Origin: Pseudomonadota bacterium
GTDB taxonomy: Bacteria > Pseudomonadota > Alphaproteobacteria > Rhodospirillales > Magnetospirillaceae
Length of the DNA: 61,245 nucleotides
Direction: 5' to 3'
Assembly (NCBI GenBank): GCA_023426365.1
Contig: JAFAAW010000012.1
Location: 1 to 61,245, forward strand
Positions 19,350 to 28,630 of the stretch are shown one piece after another. Under the pieces are notes generated by a model that saw only the letters and a program-made list of their open reading frames with translations, searched no databases and was not told the DNA's origin. Within the stretch, counting starts at the first letter, position 1. Every line of letters starts with the position of its first letter. The position numbers and the translations under genes were made by a program.

Positions 19350-19475
19350 GGCCCACCATGCCCTGTCGCGCCCCGCCGCCCTAAGGCTGTTTTCGTTCCT
19401 ACGGAACCATCTCTAACTAGGCCTGCCTCTGGCACCGCCTGCGGGGTCCGCTCAGGCGCCGCGCGGGCTGGTCGC

Positions 19476-19508
19476 ATTTCCCGTCCTGACTTCGTCAGGG
19501 CGGGAAAT
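19476..19508. terminator. Bidirectional hairpin between photolyase and NTF2-like gene
   Basis: A 15-bp inverted repeat with a single G-T pair (ATTTCCCGTCCTGAC / GTCAGGGCGGGAAAT) and a three-base loop lies between two convergent genes. It can serve as terminator for both strands, although neither side has a long U-run. Confidence 0.6.
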
Positions 19509-19511
19509 TCT

Positions 19512-19955
19512 CTAGCCCGGCCAGCCGGAGATGCGCCGCTTCACCACCCGGATGATGGTGCGCAGCACCGGCAGCTTTTCATACACCTGCTCGCCGGCGT
19601 CCCAATGCTCCCAATGGGCGAGGACCCGGCCGTGGGCATCGAAGCGCAATTCGGTGATGCCGTCGCAGATCCACGGCAGGCCGCGCCGGATGTTCTTGGG
19701 GCGGCAGGTGAAGTGCCAGCGCAGGAAGCAGGCGTCGCCGTCGCAGGCGCAGTGGGTGAAGGTGTAGCGCGGGTCCTCGATGTCGTCGAACACGCGCGCG
19801 AACACCCGGCGCACATTGCCCACGCCGCGGGCGTCGATGAAGGGGTCGTGGTAGTGGATGTCGGTCGCCGCCAGATGATCAAGGCGGCCCAGCGTGTCGG
19901 GCCGCAATGTCTCGAGAAAGGAACGCCAGCCATGGCAGCGGCACTCGTCGCGCAT
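19512..19955 (-). CDS. NTF2/SnoaL-like fold protein
   Basis: Protein of 147 aa with the layout of SnoaL-like/NTF2-like small domains: an N-terminal helix, HYHDPFIDARG typical of the first strand-loop, then FLRWHFTCRPKN and GITELRFDAHGRVLAHWEHWD, the characteristic last strands. Such domains bind small hydrophobic ligands or act as isomerases; the function here is unknown. The end, KLPVLRTIIRVVKRRI, is typical of members in this subfamily. It stands alone on the minus strand. Confidence 0.72.
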   Translation of the reverse strand: MRDECRCHGWRSFLETLRPDTLGRLDHLAATDIHYHDPFIDARGVGNVRRVFARVFDDIEDPRYTFTHCACDGDACFLRWHFTCRPKNIRRGLPWICDGITELRFDAHGRVLAHWEHWDAGEQVYEKLPVLRTIIRVVKRRISGWPG

Positions 19956-20129
19956 CGGCGGTTCATCCCGTCTGGTCAGCCTGCATCCTAGATGGCGCGC
20001 CCACCCGCCGGCAGTGGTGAGGCGAAGGTCTTACTCCTTCAGGGTGCCGCCCCTTACGACCGAAGCCGAATGTTCCCATCTTCTCCGACAGGATAAGGTT
20101 TTCGTGTCGCCGTCACCCGGGAGGGGAAC

Positions 20130-20402
20130 ATGCTGGACAAGGATTGGACGGGAACCGCCGCCGCCGTCGCCGCCCTGGCCATGACCGCCGGAGTATGGCT
20201 GTGGCCCGAGGCGGAGACGCCCGGCACCGCCCCCGCCGCCCAGGCACCCGCCCCGCAGATCTCCGCGCTGGACCAGCCGCGCGGCGACGACATGGCCCGC
20301 TGGCAGGCCGAGGCCCGCCGTTGGGACGGCCTGGCCGGGGGCGGCAGCGTGCAACTGTCGTCGGTGGACGCGGCCGATTCGCTGCCGCCGCTGGTCCGCT
20401 AG
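20130..20402 (+). CDS. Small protein with one N-terminal membrane segment
   Basis: Hypothetical protein of 90 aa. Residues 8-26 are hydrophobic (AAAVAALAMTAGVWLW), followed by an Ala/Pro-rich linker and a short polar tail. It is most likely anchored in the inner membrane with the tail in the periplasm. GGGAGGGG lies just before the ATG, giving good translation signals. No homologous family is recognised. Confidence 0.6.
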   Translation: MLDKDWTGTAAAVAALAMTAGVWLWPEAETPGTAPAAQAPAPQISALDQPRGDDMARWQAEARRWDGLAGGGSVQLSSVDAADSLPPLVR

Positions 20403-20474
20403 CGGCGCGCCGACTGCGTGCCCCCGCAAGGGGGCCATGGCCCGAGTGCCCCGCAGGGGCGCCATGGGCAGACC

Positions 20475-21038
20475 CTAGCGTCCCGCCCAGGGGGGAACCC
20501 TGAGGACGCCGTGGCAGGTGCGGACCAGATCGGCCCAGTCGTTGAGCATGGTGTGCACCCCCACCGACAGCTCGTCCGACACGGTCAGCAGGTCGGGTGG
20601 GTCCAGCGCCAGGAAGCCTTCGGCGGTGCCGCTTTCCCGATGCACGGTCATGCCCAGCTTGTGGGCCAGCGCCACCATGGCGCGGTTATCGGCCTGACAC
20701 AGCGTATAGAGTTTCTGGGCGCGGCGGTTGCGCGCCCAAAGGCTGGCGCGGCGAAACAGCTCGGCACCGACCCCGTTGCCGCGCTGGTCGGGATCGACCG
20801 ACACCCCGGCCTCGGCGATGTCCTCGGCAAAGGCGACGTGGACGCCACCCACCAGACGGTCGTCCACGAAACAGCCCAGGATCAGGTCGTCGGCACCGAT
20901 ATTGGCCACGTAGCGGTCGATCACCTCGTCGGTGACGTGGGCATGGGCGAAGCGGAATTGCCGGTCATCGGGCGGCAGCCGCTTCAGATGGTCCGCGAAC
21001 AACAGGCGCTCGTGGACGTGCAGCTTGCGGATCAGCAT
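20475..21038 (-). CDS. GNAT-family N-acetyltransferase
   Basis: Predicted acetyltransferase (187 aa). The acetyl-CoA-binding region is AEAGVSVDPDQRGNGVGAELF, with the RGNGVG pyrophosphate loop, followed by LYTLCQADNRAMVALAHKLGM as in RimI-like members. The N-terminal part has FRFAHAHVTDEVIDRYV, seen in bacterial GNAT proteins fused to or derived from acyl-CoA synthetase acetyltransferase domains. Two ATG codons in tandem start it; the second (21038) has better spacing to GGAGGG. The substrate is unknown. Confidence 0.82.
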   Translation of the reverse strand: MLIRKLHVHERLLFADHLKRLPPDDRQFRFAHAHVTDEVIDRYVANIGADDLILGCFVDDRLVGGVHVAFAEDIAEAGVSVDPDQRGNGVGAELFRRASLWARNRRAQKLYTLCQADNRAMVALAHKLGMTVHRESGTAEGFLALDPPDLLTVSDELSVGVHTMLNDWADLVRTCHGVLRVPPWAGR

Positions 21039-21285
21039 CATAAGCCCTCCGTTCCTGCCATGGTCTATGGTATGGCGGCCAATTTGCGCATCGCAACACA
21101 ATTTTGTGCGTTCGCGAAATATTCCAGGCCGGGCGGACAGCCCCGCCCCATGCTCACGCAGACGACACAGCCATTGTCGGTTTCCCCCACCCGCCCGGGA
21201 CAGCCGGCCCTTTCCCGCGGTTTCCCGGCCGCGCCGCCGGATCGCCGCGTCGGCGGCGCCGTTCGCGGATCACCCGCGCGGCCCC

Positions 21286-21314
21286 CAACAAAAAGGGCGC
21301 CCGAGGGCGCCCTT
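21286..21314 (-). terminator. Intrinsic terminator of the giant coiled-coil gene
   Basis: On the minus strand AAGGGCGCCC and GGGCGCCCTT form a perfect 10-bp stem, followed by a T-rich run (TTTTTGTT). It lies 24 bp after the stop at 21338. Confidence 0.85.
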
Positions 21315-21337
21315 CAATGTCTCTTATTGGAGAAGCC

Positions 21338-24238
21338 CTATTCCAGACGGCCAAGGGCGCGGGCCAGCACCAGATAGAGCTTGCCCACCTCGGACGAGGT
21401 GAAGGTGCCGGTGAGAACGTCGGCGTAGTCGGACTGGCGGGCCTGGTTCAGCAGGGCCTCGAACTCGGTCAGATAGCGGGTGACGTATTCGCGGAACTCG
21501 CCATCGTCCTCGAACTTGTTCTTCATGGCCGAAATCTGGTGCTTGTCCAGATTCTTGAGGATCTTGCGGACGAACACGCTCTGGTCGCCGGCATGGAATT
21601 CGCGCCATGCCTTCTCGTCGATGTTGGCCGAGAAGATGCGGCCGATGTCCACCGACAGCGATTGCAGCTTTTCCACGATAAAGGCGGCGTTCTGCAGGAA
21701 GTGCTCGACCGAGGCGCTGGCGCGGCGTTCCTCGAGCTGCTGGGCGCGCACCTCGGCCAGCTTCGACGCATTGACCAGATCGCTGGACTGGCGCGAGAAG
21801 GTGGCGGCCATGCTTTCGGCCTGCTGGGCCAGACGGTCGCCGGTGATCCCCAGGTCGTTGGATTTCTGGCGGATCATCTCGAACGCGCTTTCCAGCTTGG
21901 CGCCGGTGCGTTCGGTGCTTTCCTCCAGTTCCTGGGCCTGGCGGCGCAAGCTGTCGCCGGCGTTGCGCACGCTGGCGGTGATGCGTTCGGACGACTGCGT
22001 GAGATCGCGGATGCCGGCGCGCAGCATGTCGCCGGCGGCGGTGACCTGGGCGGCGGTCTTGTTGGTGGTTTCCTCGAAATCGCGGCCGATCTGGCGGAGC
22101 GCATCGCCGGCGGTCTGCGAGTTGTGGAAGACGCGCTGGGCGGCCTCGCCCACCTCGGCGGCATGCTTGGCGATGGCCTGGCCGAACGCCTTGAGCACCT
22201 CGGACGAATCGTCGGCGACGCGGCCCAGGGCATTGGCCTGATCGCCCAGCTTCTCGCCCATGGCGCCGACGCTGGCCTGGGTCTGGTCGGCCGAGGCGAC
22301 CACCTGTTCGGTCTGGCGGCGCAGCACCTCGCCCACCGCCTTGACCTGGGTGGTGGCCTGTTCCGACGCCCCGGCCAGCGCGTGGGTGGCGCGTTCCAGC
22401 ATGTCGGCCACATTGGCGGTTTCGGCGGTGGCGCGGGTGGCGGCCACGCCCACCTCGGTGGTGCGCTGGCGCAGGCCCTCGCCCACCGCCTCCAGTTCGA
22501 CGCCCACCCGCGACGACACCGAGATCAGGTCGTTGGTGTTCTGGCGCAGGGTGTCGGCAATGGTCTTGACCTTGGCCATGACCTGATCGGCGGTGCTCAT
22601 CAGGTGGCGCGACTGCTGGTTCAGCGACGCTTCCGACAGACGCGACTGGGTGGACACCACGTTGGCGGCATCGGCCAGCTCGTCCGCCTGCTTGCGCAGG
22701 GTCTGGCGGATCGCCTCGGCCTGGCCGGCCGACTTCTCCGCGCCCTTGCCCAGATCCTCGATGTAGATGCGCACGGTTTCCGACACCTCGCGGGCGCGGG
22801 CCTGCATCTGGTCGGACGCGGCCGACAGCGCGCGGGTCTGGCCCTGGAACGCCTCGCCCACCTCGCGCACACGCGACAGCGCGCGTTCGACCGCCGCGTC
22901 CACGTCGTCCTTGCGCTGGGTGAACACCTCGCCCACCTGGCCCAGTTGGGCGCTGGCCTCGTCGGCGGTGGAGCGCAGGTGTTCGGCGTGGCGGCCCAGC
23001 ACGTCCTCCATCTCGCGGAAGCGGGTCATGGCCTGATCCGAGGCCGAGGACAGCTCGCGGGTTTGCACCGACAGCGCCTCTTCCACGATCTTGATGCGCG
23101 ACAGCACGCGGTCGGTGGTCTGGTCCAGGCTGGTGGCCTGGGTCTGCAGCGAGGCGGAAATGCGCCCGGTCTGTTCGGCCAGACGTTCGGCCGAGCTGTC
23201 CAGGTCGCTGTTTTGGCGCTGGAACAAGGTGTCCAGCGCTTCCACCCGGCCCGACAGGGCGCCGGCCACCTCCTCGGTGCGGCCGGCGACGCGCTCGGCC
23301 ACCTCGGCCAGTCGGCCGGCCTGGGTGGAAAACACCTCGCCCACCTGGCCGGCGCGGTCCACGGCGGTGCGCGTCACCTGATCCAGCCCCTCGGCATGCT
23401 TGCGGATCTGGCCCGACAGGGTTTCGGCCCGTTCGGCGGCGCGCGACGAGGTTTCGTCGATGGCGGCCACCTGCTTCTGCATCACCTCGCCGAATTCGCG
23501 CACCTTGGCGGCGGCGTTCTCGGTGACGGTGGACATTTCCTGGGTCTGCAGGCGCAGCATGTGCTCGACCTCGCGCGCCCGCTGGGTGGCGGTGTCCGCC
23601 GCCTGGGTCAGGCGGTCCACCTCGCCGCGCAGGGCGTCCAGCGCGCTGCGCGCCTCGCCGTTGATGCGGCCGACCAGACCGGACATGGCCTCGACCTGAC
23701 CGCCCAGCACCTGACGCACGGTTTCGGCCTCGGCCAGGGCGGTCGAGGACGCCTGGGACAATTCGCGGGCCTGGGCGCGCAGCGCCTCGGACACCTGGTG
23801 GACGCGGGCTTCGGCGCCCTCGGCCGGATAGGTCAGCCGCGCCAGCTCGGCCGACAACTGATCGGCGACGGCGCGCACGGCCCGGCCGCGGTCCACCCAG
23901 GCCAGAACCAGCCACAGGAACGCCGCCGGCACCAGCGCCGCACCGACGATGCCGCCCAGTTCCTGCGGCTGCAGGACCATGATGTTGTCCCAGCCGATGC
24001 TGTTGGTGACGTAAGAGGCGCAGAAGCCCAGCCACACCACGGTGGCGGCCAGTCCGCCCAGGTTCAGCGCCAGGGCGACGCCATTGCGGACTTTGGCGGG
24101 GGGCTTGGCCAGGGCGATGGGATCGGCCGCGAGCCGCGGCACCACCGGCGGCACGGCAGCCTTGCCGGACACCGTTTCGACGGGAACGTCCTGTCCCTGC
24201 TGCTCGGCTTCGTCGCGCACGATCGTCGTATCACCCAT
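21338..24238 (-). CDS. Giant coiled-coil membrane protein, TipN/GPR-like polarity family candidate
   Basis: Protein of 966 aa. After a Pro/Ala-rich N-terminus there are two membrane segments (about residues 53-77 and 95-115). About 750 residues of nearly continuous heptad/apolipoprotein-like repeats follow; AxxVxExxxxQTxxLxxASxQ-type units recur every 50-70 residues. A conserved globular C-terminus (about 870-966) includes ISAMKNKFEDDGEFREYVT and a closing SEVGKLYLVLARALGRL. This architecture matches alphaproteobacterial polarity proteins such as Caulobacter TipN and Agrobacterium GPR, which sit at the cell pole. The ATG at 24238 has AAGGAGG 11 bases upstream. The long repeats also give extensive open frames on the opposite strand, which are not genes. 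Confidence 0.75.
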   Translation of the reverse strand: MGDTTIVRDEAEQQGQDVPVETVSGKAAVPPVVPRLAADPIALAKPPAKVRNGVALALNLGGLAATVVWLGFCASYVTNSIGWDNIMVLQPQELGGIVGAALVPAAFLWLVLAWVDRGRAVRAVADQLSAELARLTYPAEGAEARVHQVSEALRAQARELSQASSTALAEAETVRQVLGGQVEAMSGLVGRINGEARSALDALRGEVDRLTQAADTATQRAREVEHMLRLQTQEMSTVTENAAAKVREFGEVMQKQVAAIDETSSRAAERAETLSGQIRKHAEGLDQVTRTAVDRAGQVGEVFSTQAGRLAEVAERVAGRTEEVAGALSGRVEALDTLFQRQNSDLDSSAERLAEQTGRISASLQTQATSLDQTTDRVLSRIKIVEEALSVQTRELSSASDQAMTRFREMEDVLGRHAEHLRSTADEASAQLGQVGEVFTQRKDDVDAAVERALSRVREVGEAFQGQTRALSAASDQMQARAREVSETVRIYIEDLGKGAEKSAGQAEAIRQTLRKQADELADAANVVSTQSRLSEASLNQQSRHLMSTADQVMAKVKTIADTLRQNTNDLISVSSRVGVELEAVGEGLRQRTTEVGVAATRATAETANVADMLERATHALAGASEQATTQVKAVGEVLRRQTEQVVASADQTQASVGAMGEKLGDQANALGRVADDSSEVLKAFGQAIAKHAAEVGEAAQRVFHNSQTAGDALRQIGRDFEETTNKTAAQVTAAGDMLRAGIRDLTQSSERITASVRNAGDSLRRQAQELEESTERTGAKLESAFEMIRQKSNDLGITGDRLAQQAESMAATFSRQSSDLVNASKLAEVRAQQLEERRASASVEHFLQNAAFIVEKLQSLSVDIGRIFSANIDEKAWREFHAGDQSVFVRKILKNLDKHQISAMKNKFEDDGEFREYVTRYLTEFEALLNQARQSDYADVLTGTFTSSEVGKLYLVLARALGRLE

Positions 24239-24700
24239 GGACAGCCCCGCCTCCTTGCATGCGCACGCAACCGCCTTGCGTGCGCTGGCGCAATATGCTG
24301 GGCCGCGGCGATGATGACATGGGCGAAGGCGACCCCGCTTCGCAAATGCCGTTCGTCCTGTGGTCCCCCAGAAGTCGCGCGCGCACACATAGCGTAGCGG
24401 CCGACGAACCGGGACCATTCCTTGCTGCACCGCAACAAAGAGCCGGTTTCAAACGCCGCTGGCGACGCAAGGACCCCCTGGAAGTCTATCCCGAGGGCTG
24501 CCAAGACAGCCCCGGAACTTGAGCACCCGCGAGAGGATGCCTATCCCGCCGCGAAAAATCAAATGTTTGAGGGCGCGAATATCGGGCCGGCAACGGAGAG
24601 CGCCGCCCCATTAATCTATTAAATCACTAGTTTTATAAAATGCCGTTGACGTGCGTATTTGTGTAGATTAGCCTCACTCCCCGTCAGCACGGAGAATCCC
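24239..24700. other. 462-bp intergenic region with AT-rich right half
   Basis: Lies between the divergent coiled-coil and esterase genes. Short open frames here lack ribosome sites and recognisable sequence. From about 24550 the base composition turns AT-rich (AATTAATC..AAATCACTAG), as expected for promoters. No operator palindrome or RNA structure could be supported. Confidence 0.5.
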
Positions 24701-25669
24701 ATGACGCCCTACCCCCACCTGCACACCATCGCCCAGGCGGCCCAAGCGGCCGGGCTGAGCGCCGCCGACCCGGTGCGTCAGCCGTTGGAACAGGCGCGGC
24801 AGCAGGCATGGGCCTATCAGATGCTGTGGAACACGCCGCTGCCGCCCATCGGCGGCACGGCCGAGGCCGAGACCCTGTCGCCGCGCGGCACCCCGATCCG
24901 GCTGCGCATCCATTATCCCGACCAGCGGCGCGAGGGCCTGCCGGCGCTGGTGTACTTCCACGGCGGCGGCTTCGTCCTCAACGGCATCGACACACATGAA
25001 CGGCTGATGCGCCTGCTGGCGGTGCGGGCGGGCGTGGCGGTGGTCGGCGTCGGCTATACCCTGGCGCCCGAGCTGCGCTTTCCCGGCCAGCGCGACGAAG
25101 CCCTGGCCGCCATCGCCTGGGTGCGCCGCCAGGGGCGCACGTTCGGGCTGAACGGCGAGCGGCTGGCGGTGGCCGGCGATTCCGCCGGCGCCAATCTGGC
25201 GCTGACCGCCCAACTGGCCCTGCGCGACCGGGGCGAGGCTTCGCCGCTGCACGGCCTGTTGTTCTACGGCATGTTCACGGCCGATCTGGACACGCCCTCG
25301 CACCGCGCCTATGGCGGCGGCCAATTCGGCCTGACCACCGAACGCATGGACTGGTTCTGGTCGCAATACCTGGCCGACCGCGCCCAGCGCGACAACCCCG
25401 ATGCCGCCCCGCTGCTGGCCGATCTCGAGGGGCTGGCGCCCCAATTGGTGATCGGCGCCGGGCTGGACTGCCTGCTGGACGACAGCGTGCGGCTGGCCGC
25501 ACGCCTGCGCAAGGCGGGGGTGGACACCGAACTGGCGGTGGTCGAGGGGGTGCCCCATTCCTTCATGCAGATGAGTGCGGTGCTGCCGCCGGCCGATCTG
25601 GCCCTCAGCCATGCCGCCGGCGTGCTGCGGCGCGCGCTCAGCCGGCCGCGGAACCGGAAAGCGGCCTGA
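24701..25669 (+). CDS. Alpha/beta hydrolase, hormone-sensitive-lipase-like esterase
   Basis: Cytoplasmic carboxylesterase (322 aa). The oxyanion-hole motif YFHGGGFV, the nucleophile elbow GDSAGAN, the acidic residue in GAGLDCLLDD and the late His in GVPHSFMQM complete an HSL-family catalytic set. Substrates of this family are short acyl esters; none can be assigned. The ATG at 24701 has GGAG about 7 bases upstream. Its last 32 bp overlap, tail to tail, the 3' end of the histidine kinase gene on the other strand. Confidence 0.88.
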   Translation: MTPYPHLHTIAQAAQAAGLSAADPVRQPLEQARQQAWAYQMLWNTPLPPIGGTAEAETLSPRGTPIRLRIHYPDQRREGLPALVYFHGGGFVLNGIDTHERLMRLLAVRAGVAVVGVGYTLAPELRFPGQRDEALAAIAWVRRQGRTFGLNGERLAVAGDSAGANLALTAQLALRDRGEASPLHGLLFYGMFTADLDTPSHRAYGGGQFGLTTERMDWFWSQYLADRAQRDNPDAAPLLADLEGLAPQLVIGAGLDCLLDDSVRLAARLRKAGVDTELAVVEGVPHSFMQMSAVLPPADLALSHAAGVLRRALSRPRNRKAA

Positions 25670-27659
25670 CCTCGTCCGTATCGTCGTCGCCCGCCGCCAG
25701 CGTGCGCGCGGCCGGAAAGCTCAGGCGCACGCGGGTGCCCTCGCCGGGCCTGCTGTCGATGGCCAGACCGCCGCCGTGCAGTTCCATCAGGCTGCGGGCC
25801 AGAGGCAGTCCCAGGCCCAGCCCCTGATAGCGCCGCTCCAGACCGCTATCCGCCTGACCGAAGGCGGCCATCACGCGGTCGTGATCCTGGGGCGAGATGC
25901 CGATGCCGGTATCCTCGATCACCAGTTCGATGCCGCCCAGCCCGTTCACGCGGCCATGCACGGTGACGCGGCCGCCTTCCGGGGTGAACTTCACCGCATT
26001 GGCCAACAGGTTGAGCAAAACCTGCTTGAGGCGCAGCGGGTCGCCGCGCAAATCGGGCAGATCGGCCGGCAGGGTGTCGCCCACCTTCAATTGGGCCGCG
26101 CGCGCACGGTCGCCCACCATGACCACGGCGGCGCGCACCAGCGCGGCCACCCGCACCCGTTCCTCGCGCAGGGGCACGCGGCCGCTTTCGACCCTCGCCA
26201 CGTCAAGGACGTCATTGATCAGGCCGGTCAGGTGATGGCCGGCCTCGACGATGTGGCCGCAATATTCGCGATAGCGCCCGTTGCCCAGCGGCCCGAGGAT
26301 TTCCGCCTGCATGCTTTCGGCAAAGCCGTTGATGGCGTTCAGCGGCGTGCGCAATTCATGGCTGATGGCGGCCAGGAATTCGGTCTTGGCGCGGTTGGCC
26401 AGTTCGGCCGCCTGCTTGGCCTGCAGCAGCGCCTCGGCGGCGGCGTGGCGCTCGGTCACGTCCACCGCCCACGCCACCAGCGCCTGACGCCCCTCGAACT
26501 CGATGGGGCTCCAGGTCACCATGTACCAGCGCGGTTCGCCCGTGGCGGGCACGCATTGCACCTCGCCGCTGACGGTGCGATTGCAGGCCAGCGCCTCGGC
26601 CACCTTTTCCCGTCGGAGGTTGGGGTCGGCATGGAACGCGGTGGCGTCGCGGCCCAGCACCTGCTCGGGCGCCAATCCCAGAATGTCGGCATGACTGCGG
26701 TTGCAGAACAGGATCGTGCCGTCGGGCGCGGTGACCATCACCCCCACGGGGCTGTTCTCCAGCAGCAGCCTAAGCCGCGCCTCGGCCTGGCGCGAAGCGG
26801 CGGCCGCCGCCTCGGCACCGGCGATGCGGGCGATCATCTCCTCTTCCGAATGCACGTTGGCGATCGAGCGCGTGGTCAGCAGCGCGCGGGCCAGACCGTG
26901 GCTGAGGATGAAGAAGCCGCCGGCGAAGATGGCATGGGCCAGCCACCACAGATGGGTCCAGGCCGGAGTGAGCAGGAAGGTGAAGGAGGAGATGGCGAAG
27001 GCCAGCAGCGCCGCCCGGTACGCCCACATCAGTCCCGACGCCAGCCGGCGCCAGTGGATGGCGGCGACGCCGCCCAGCGCCAGAGCGATGGACAGCCCCT
27101 CCATGGTCAGGCGGATGCGTGGGTCGCCCGCCACCGGCAGGGTCGACAGCCCCGCCACCGCGCCGTCCACCAGCACCACCGCCACCAGCCAGCCGATCCA
27201 GGTGGTGGGATCGCGCCGGCGGCGCACCGGCTCGGGCGCCTCGCCATGGCGGAGCAGCGCCTCCAGCAGGAAGGCGGTCATCACGACGCGAGACGCCGGA
27301 CCGTACAGCACGAACAGCCAGATGTTGTGGTCGCCCATGCGGGTCAGCACGCCGTGCGGCGCGTAGACCACGGCGAAGCCCAGGAATGCCAGGGTGATGT
27401 AGCGCAGGCTGGGTTCGCCGCTGGCCAGGAAGCAGCGGAACGAGACCCACGCGGCGAACAGCGACAGCAGGATGGAAACGCTGATCGCCAGTTCGTGGAA
27501 CAGGTGGTGGTGCCACGTCTGGGGCAACGACTGGAAGTAATAGAGATACCCGACCAGGGCCAGCGGCAGCAGGACGAATCCAAGTTCCAGCGCGCCCTTG
27601 TAAAGCGCGGTCACACGCAACAGCGTGCGGGATTCATTGCCTTGGCCGACGTTGGGCAC
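25638..27659 (-). CDS. Orphan membrane PAS histidine kinase
   Basis: Sensor kinase of about 673 aa. Some seven hydrophobic helices fill residues 20-270, a PAS domain follows (NSPVGVMVTAPDGTIL onward), then the kinase: H-box SHELRTPLN (His near residue 434), N-box LLNLLANAVKF, G1 DTGIGIS and G2 GLGLGLPLA. No response regulator gene is adjacent. The start is uncertain: the GTG at 27659 has a G-rich stretch before it, while the frame is open to 27719. The Glu-rich C-terminal end overlaps the convergent esterase by 32 bp. The ligand cannot be inferred; the 7-helix region probably senses a membrane or small-molecule signal. Confidence 0.85.
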   Translation of the reverse strand: MPNVGQGNESRTLLRVTALYKGALELGFVLLPLALVGYLYYFQSLPQTWHHHLFHELAISVSILLSLFAAWVSFRCFLASGEPSLRYITLAFLGFAVVYAPHGVLTRMGDHNIWLFVLYGPASRVVMTAFLLEALLRHGEAPEPVRRRRDPTTWIGWLVAVVLVDGAVAGLSTLPVAGDPRIRLTMEGLSIALALGGVAAIHWRRLASGLMWAYRAALLAFAISSFTFLLTPAWTHLWWLAHAIFAGGFFILSHGLARALLTTRSIANVHSEEEMIARIAGAEAAAAASRQAEARLRLLLENSPVGVMVTAPDGTILFCNRSHADILGLAPEQVLGRDATAFHADPNLRREKVAEALACNRTVSGEVQCVPATGEPRWYMVTWSPIEFEGRQALVAWAVDVTERHAAAEALLQAKQAAELANRAKTEFLAAISHELRTPLNAINGFAESMQAEILGPLGNGRYREYCGHIVEAGHHLTGLINDVLDVARVESGRVPLREERVRVAALVRAAVVMVGDRARAAQLKVGDTLPADLPDLRGDPLRLKQVLLNLLANAVKFTPEGGRVTVHGRVNGLGGIELVIEDTGIGISPQDHDRVMAAFGQADSGLERRYQGLGLGLPLARSLMELHGGGLAIDSRPGEGTRVRLSFPAARTLAAGDDDTDEVRPLSGSAAG

Positions 27660-27785
27660 AATCCCCCCACCCAAACTCCAACGTCTCGAAAGGATAGGTC
27701 GCCCACTGCCGGGCTTCAAGGGAAACCTCCCTGACCCATAGGGTTCATTTGATTCAATGCCCGGTTAGCGTACCTTTCCCGGACC

Positions 27786-28604
27786 ATGCCCACGGATCCG
27801 CCCGCCGCCGCGGCCGCCGAAAGCGAGCGCCGCACCGTCATCGTCCGCGCCTTCCTGTTGGGGGAACGCCTCGACATTCGCGGCTTCGAGCAGAAACAGG
27901 CGCTGGCCACCACGCCCCTGACCGTGCGCATGGGGCGCAACGGCTATGCCGTGCTGTTCCGCTATGGCGTGGTCGTTCTGTTCGACGTCACCGCCGAGGA
28001 GGAGGCCCATTGCCTGGCCGATCTGGCCCGGCTGGTCACCGACCCGCTGCCGCAGCCCGGCCGCGACCAGGCCCATGTGGACATCGTTCCCGGCGGCACC
28101 GAGCAGGTGGACCCCGACGGCAACATCGTGCTGGCGGACCTCACGCCCGAGCGCATGCAGATCGTGGCCGACGTGCTGGCCAAGGACGTCATGCTGGATT
28201 ATTTCGAGGTCAAGGTCGCCAGCGTGTTCGACCGCGTCGAGCCGCTGGCCGCCCGCCTCAAGCACCACGGCAGCCGCAACTTCAAGATCCGCGAGCTTTT
28301 GTCCCAGATCGGCGACGTGCTGCTGACCCAGCACCGCATGGTCGGCCGCGCCGAGGTGCTGGAAAAGCCCGAGGCGCTTTGGTACCGCCCCGAGCTGGAG
28401 GGCCTGTTCGGGCGGCTGGAGCGCGAATACGAAATCCGCGAGCGCTCGCGCGCCATCGACAACAAGCTGGAGGTGATCGGCGACACCGCCGAAACCTTGC
28501 TGGATCTGGTGCACACCACCCGCTCGCTGCGGGTGGAGTGGTACATCGTGCTGCTGATCGTGTTCGAGATCGTGCTGAGCCTGTGGGAGAAGCTGATCAA
28601 ATAG
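27786..28604 (+). CDS. RMND1/Sif2-type DUF155 protein
   Basis: Protein of 272 aa from the RMD1/RMND1 family (DUF155), whose mitochondrial members are needed for respiratory-chain translation or assembly. Visible features are the N-terminal AFLLGERLDIRGFEQ, a central YGVVVLFDV strand, ELLSQIGDVLLTQHRMVG, and a C-terminal hydrophobic helix (WYIVLLIVFEIVLSL) that would anchor it in the membrane. It converges on norD, 26 bp from its end. The bacterial role is unknown; location beside the NO reductase operon may be meaningful. Confidence 0.82.
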   Translation: MPTDPPAAAAAESERRTVIVRAFLLGERLDIRGFEQKQALATTPLTVRMGRNGYAVLFRYGVVVLFDVTAEEEAHCLADLARLVTDPLPQPGRDQAHVDIVPGGTEQVDPDGNIVLADLTPERMQIVADVLAKDVMLDYFEVKVASVFDRVEPLAARLKHHGSRNFKIRELLSQIGDVLLTQHRMVGRAEVLEKPEALWYRPELEGLFGRLEREYEIRERSRAIDNKLEVIGDTAETLLDLVHTTRSLRVEWYIVLLIVFEIVLSLWEKLIK

Positions 28605-28630
28605 GGCAAAGCGGAGCGGCCCTGCCCTCG

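Noticed and set aside
21104..24397. Plus-strand open frame of about 1,100 codons opposite the coiled-coil gene
   Set aside because: Repeat-rich coding on the minus strand produces a shadow frame with a HLG/LAHL-type repetitive protein; no ribosome site or homologue-like segment.
24646..24669. TTGACG...TAGATT as a sigma-70 promoter for the esterase gene
   Set aside because: The spacer is only 12 bases, too short for a normal -35/-10 pair.
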